This document shows, in pieces, positions 61,642 to 64,000 of a DNA stretch of 64,000 bases. The notes beneath the pieces are model-generated. The model had not been told where the DNA came from, ran no database searches, and saw only the letters and a list, made by a program, of their open reading frames with translations. The stretch's first letter is position 1; every line of letters begins with the position of its first letter. The DNA is from Neobacillus mesonae (lineage in GTDB: Bacteria > Bacillota > Bacilli > Paenibacillales > Paenibacillaceae), in assembly GCA_023715865.1 (NCBI GenBank), contig JAMBOW010000006.1, positions 62,001-126,000 of the forward strand. The letters run 5' to 3'. The position numbers were made by a program, and so were the translations under genes.

Positions 61642-62418
61642 ATGACTGAAATGAAGTATTTCTCAATTGGTGAAGTTGCTAAACTAAAAGGAGTCACTAT
61701 AAAAGCTTTGCGTTATTACGATAAAGAAGGTTTGTTAACGCCAGCTTATATCAATCCTGACAATGGATATCGTTATTACTCAATTAACCAACTGACCCAG
61801 ATAGATATTATTAAAATAAGTAGACAAGGTAATTTTAGTATTAAAGAACTTAAAGAATTGTTTAATAAGGCTGACATGAATTATCTTAAGCAATATTTAA
61901 ATCAAAAAAAGGAAGAAATCCTAATAAAAATACAAAGAGATAAAGAAATATGCCAAGTAATTGACACTATAACGACAGCTATTGATTCATCTGAAGAAGC
62001 GCTAAGTAATGCAGAGCTAAATGTTGAGGATTATGAAGATCGGTATTATTTATATATTCCCACACAGGATGGTGAACTCAACGAGATTAAGTCCTATGAA
62101 CAACTGGACAAAGAAATAAGTAACTTGGAATTACAAAATAGTTTTCAGTATGGATTAATTTATTCAAATGAATTTACGGATACATGGGAGGTTAGGAAGG
62201 TATTCCAGTTGATTTCAGGTAAGGAGTATTCTTTATGCAAGCATTCTTCTAAAGTTGCTAAATTACCAGGTGGAAATTATTTAACAGTAATTGGCTCAAA
62301 GGAGAACGAAAGTAAACTGTTTCAATCTTTACTGAATTACATCGAAAAAAATGGTTCGGCTTGTACTACCATCTATAAGTTTTATTTAATGCTGGATTTT
62401 TTTAATCAAGATAGTTAA
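61642..62418 (+). CDS. MerR-family transcriptional regulator (BmrR-like)
   Basis: A 258-residue activator. The winged-helix DNA-binding domain is at the N-terminus (FSIGEVAKLKGVTIKALRYYDKEGLLTPAYINPDNGYRYY), followed by a coiled-coil dimer helix (about 80-120) and a GyrI-like ligand domain. MerR proteins of this type sense drugs and activate efflux genes with 19-base promoter spacers. Such a promoter precedes the MFS gene at 51.9 kb, but the distance makes any link speculative. The frame starts at 61591; the ATG at 61642 has GGGAG at proper spacing. Confidence 0.88.
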   Translation: MTEMKYFSIGEVAKLKGVTIKALRYYDKEGLLTPAYINPDNGYRYYSINQLTQIDIIKISRQGNFSIKELKELFNKADMNYLKQYLNQKKEEILIKIQRDKEICQVIDTITTAIDSSEEALSNAELNVEDYEDRYYLYIPTQDGELNEIKSYEQLDKEISNLELQNSFQYGLIYSNEFTDTWEVRKVFQLISGKEYSLCKHSSKVAKLPGGNYLTVIGSKENESKLFQSLLNYIEKNGSACTTIYKFYLMLDFFNQDS

Positions 62419-62450
62419 CATTGCCAATTTCAAGTCCCTATTGATTAAAG

Positions 62451-62485
62451 AAAGGTCTATCCCATGTTATGGGACAGACCTTTTA
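62451..62485. terminator. Bidirectional terminator between the MerR and GNAT genes
   Basis: AAAGGTCTATCCCA (62451-62464) and TGGGACAGACCTTTT (62470-62484) around a 5-base loop, with A and T flanks. Confidence 0.85.
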
Positions 62486-62486
62486 T

Positions 62487-63122
62487 TCATTTAAACTCAT
62501 ATTGGTAGATAAAGTTGGTATGTTGAAACTCTCCATCAGGTAGATCAAATACAGAGACTTCCTCATTAAGATATACAAAACCATTGTGTCCGTAAAAGCT
62601 ATAGCTGCTCATTGTGTCGGTAAAGACATAGATTTTACTCGTGTTTTTATCACGAAGGTATGAAAAAAGTTCATTTAGCAATCTCTTTCCTATCTTTTTT
62701 CCTCTTGCCTCTTCAGAAACCGCAAATAATTCAAGACAACCTTGAAACTCATCTTGCTTTCCATGTAATAATTTGGTGTATGCTTCATGAGTTTTAGAAG
62801 TAAGATCAATAAAAGTCATTCGTTCAGTGTCATCTAATTTCATAAGTTGTATAAGTTCTTCTGTATAGTCACTCTGCAATAACCGAAATGAGGGAATTTC
62901 GCCATTCCTAGAGCCGAATATAACTCCAACAATGTTTCCATCCAGTATGGCAACTTTTCCAAAAGTACTTTTATTGAGAATAGGACCTATAAACATCATA
63001 GTAATTGCTGCATCTATAATTTCATCATCTTCTATAAAACTTTTGGCATTCCAAGTCTCGGCTATTAAATTTGTAATGTGTTTTAAATCCTCTTGCCTAA
63101 CATCCCTAATCTCTAGATTCAT
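62487..63122 (-). CDS. GNAT-family N-acetyltransferase
   Basis: A 211-residue acetyl-CoA-dependent enzyme. It begins LEIRDVRQEDLKHITNLIAETWN. The acetyl-CoA loop is FAVSEEARGKKIGKRLLNELF (about 130-150, R/KxxGxG/A type) and the last part shows SSYSFYGHNGFVYLNE. The target is unknown. The ATG follows AAAGGAGG at 9 bases. It converges on the MerR gene across a shared terminator and lies within the AT-rich accessory stretch. Confidence 0.85.
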   Translation of the reverse strand: MNLEIRDVRQEDLKHITNLIAETWNAKSFIEDDEIIDAAITMMFIGPILNKSTFGKVAILDGNIVGVIFGSRNGEIPSFRLLQSDYTEELIQLMKLDDTERMTFIDLTSKTHEAYTKLLHGKQDEFQGCLELFAVSEEARGKKIGKRLLNELFSYLRDKNTSKIYVFTDTMSSYSFYGHNGFVYLNEEVSVFDLPDGEFQHTNFIYQYEFK

Positions 63123-63288
63123 ATTGAAAGCCTCCTTTTAATTAACTTACAACCCAACCTTAATGTCTCCCCTAAGGGTAGAGTCAAGAACGGATTGATC
63201 TAGCTGATTTTTTTTCTTACCATCTTAAGGGAAGCAGAATCCGATTACCGATTAGATTAGATAAATATCTAACTATAATGTAACACGA

Positions 63289-63313
63289 TTTCACTAAACT
63301 AACGGGCAGTGAA
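63289..63313. repeat. Partial repeat F
   Basis: ACTAAACTAACGGGCAGTGAAT, the left part of the right-end hairpin of the three-hairpin element. Confidence 0.5.
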
Positions 63314-63418
63314 TAATAAACAAAATGACGACGGTAAATCTAGAAAGGGGGTATGCCAAGTACAACAGAAGATTCAAAATAACGGAGATTCTAACATGAT
63401 TTAATTCATCGCTTGTAT

Positions 63419-63447
63419 CTTACAAATATGTAAGTTAGTTGTAAGTT
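63419..63447. promoter_or_regulatory. Dyad and direct repeat before uppP
   Basis: CTTACA-AATA-TGTAAG (63419-63434) followed by a second TGTAAGTT 11 bases on (63440-63447). It lies just upstream of a perfect -10 TATAAT (63478-63483). A binding site for a dimeric regulator is plausible. Apart from repeat F, the rest of the gap 63123-63519 shows nothing. Confidence 0.45.
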
Positions 63448-63519
63448 TGAGTCATGGTACCTGATAGCGTAATTTTCTATAATGCACATTATAAGAATGT
63501 ATAAAAATTAGGGGGTAAA

Positions 63520-64000
63520 ATGGGAGAAACAGATATTATTTTCGTGCTCAAAATGATTATTATAGGGCTAGTTCAAGGATTTACCGAACCGATTCCTGTC
63601 TCCTCTAGTGGCCATGTAATGATTGTTAGTGAGATTTTAGGACTGGGTGAACAAGGTTTCACCTTTGCTATTCTAACAAATACAGCTTCACTTCTTGCTA
63701 TACTTTATTTCTATAGACAAGATATTGTAAGGCTCGCCATGAATTCTATCCTTTATTTGAAAACGAGAAATGATCGCTATAAAAATGACTTTCGCTTTGT
63801 ATGCTTTATTATCATTGGTACGATTCCAGCAGGTGTTCTAGGAATGTTAATAAGTGATTATATAACAGAAAATGTTAACATGGCAACGATTGCGGTCATG
63901 CTATTTGTTACAGGGATTGCGCTCTGGTTGATTCGAAATATGAAGGGAGTTAAAGGTGAAGGTGATATCACTTTCAAGGATGCACTCATTGTTGGTTTAG
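63520..64000 (+). CDS. uppP: Undecaprenyl-diphosphatase, UppP/BacA family (partial, runs off the window)
   Basis: Integral membrane phosphatase that recycles undecaprenyl pyrophosphate to the lipid carrier used for wall synthesis; extra copies give bacitracin tolerance. The first 160 codons are present. The first catalytic motif is LVQGFTEPIPVSSSGHVM, which fits the (E/Q)xxxE and SSSGH pattern of the family with Gln in place of the first Glu. Membrane helices follow (FAILTNTASLLAILYFY; FRFVCFIIIGTIPAGVLGMLIS). The second motif lies beyond the end of the window. The ATG follows TAGGGGGT. Confidence 0.9.
   Translation, partial: MGETDIIFVLKMIIIGLVQGFTEPIPVSSSGHVMIVSEILGLGEQGFTFAILTNTASLLAILYFYRQDIVRLAMNSILYLKTRNDRYKNDFRFVCFIIIGTIPAGVLGMLISDYITENVNMATIAVMLFVTGIALWLIRNMKGVKGEGDITFKDALIVGL

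Noticed and set aside
63419-63434. TACA...TGTA dyad as a BlaI/MecI/CopY operator before uppP
   Set aside because: The spacing between the half-sites is 4 bases; the known operators have 2. It is kept only as an unspecified candidate site.

Overview
The window looks like the chromosome of a Gram-positive, moderately low-GC bacillus, most likely Paenibacillus or a close relative. The evidence is strong AGGAGG-type ribosome sites, GTG/TTG starts, a split glycine dehydrogenase (gcvPA/gcvPB), a GlcT/ptsG/ptsH/ptsI block, a TPP riboswitch before thiMDE, cre-like sites, and gene orders recognisable from Bacillus subtilis (yuaF-floT, ydjFGHI, yvfRSTU). No rRNA, tRNA, IS element or CRISPR array was seen.

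Layout. 0-5.4 kb: KDPG aldolase, an anchored alpha/beta hydrolase, a HAD phosphatase, a sirtuin, a cre-controlled aldo/keto reductase and an AraC-type regulator. 5.6-10.7 kb: the Leloir operon galK-galE-galT and an iron-containing alcohol dehydrogenase. 10.8-13.2 kb: two repeats, then a consensus sigma-W promoter driving an NfeD/flotillin pair. 13.4-18.8 kb: glcT, the antiterminator-controlled ptsG leader, ptsG, ptsH and ptsI. 19.0-24.8 kb: a GNAT enzyme, then gcvT-gcvPA-gcvPB behind a tandem glycine riboswitch, with gcvH divergent. 25-29.9 kb: small proteins of unknown role and a MutS2-like ATPase without an Smr domain, preceded by a leader that carries two possible leader peptides and two terminators. 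29.8-32.4 kb: thiMDE. 32.8-40.6 kb: a seven-gene uptake and catabolic operon (creatininase-family hydrolase, NMT1-type ABC importer, FAD oxidase, two cytosine-deaminase-like amidohydrolases). 41-49 kb: an intracellular pullulanase, ribosomal protein L25, and a PspA/zinc-ribbon/TPM/SPFH membrane-stress operon. 49-58 kb: two drug-efflux MFS genes, RarD, and an ABC transporter with its two-component system. 58-64 kb: an AT-rich accessory stretch with an ECF sigma/anti-sigma pair, an Imm26 protein, MerR and GNAT genes, a dispersed three-hairpin repeat, and the start of uppP, which runs off the end.

How it fits together. Much of the window is sugar metabolism under catabolite control (gal genes, PTS, pullulanase with a cre site). 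Two separate membrane-stress operons (yuaF-floT and pspA-ydjGHI) both have sigma-W-like promoters. The most unusual item is the leader of the Smr-less MutS2-like gene at 29.36-29.82 kb. It has the layout of a ribosome-mediated attenuator: strong promoter, well-placed 7-codon leader ORF, alternative pairings and terminators. Known MutS2 proteins act on stalled ribosomes, so this gene may be a translation-stress or antibiotic-response factor; that is inference.
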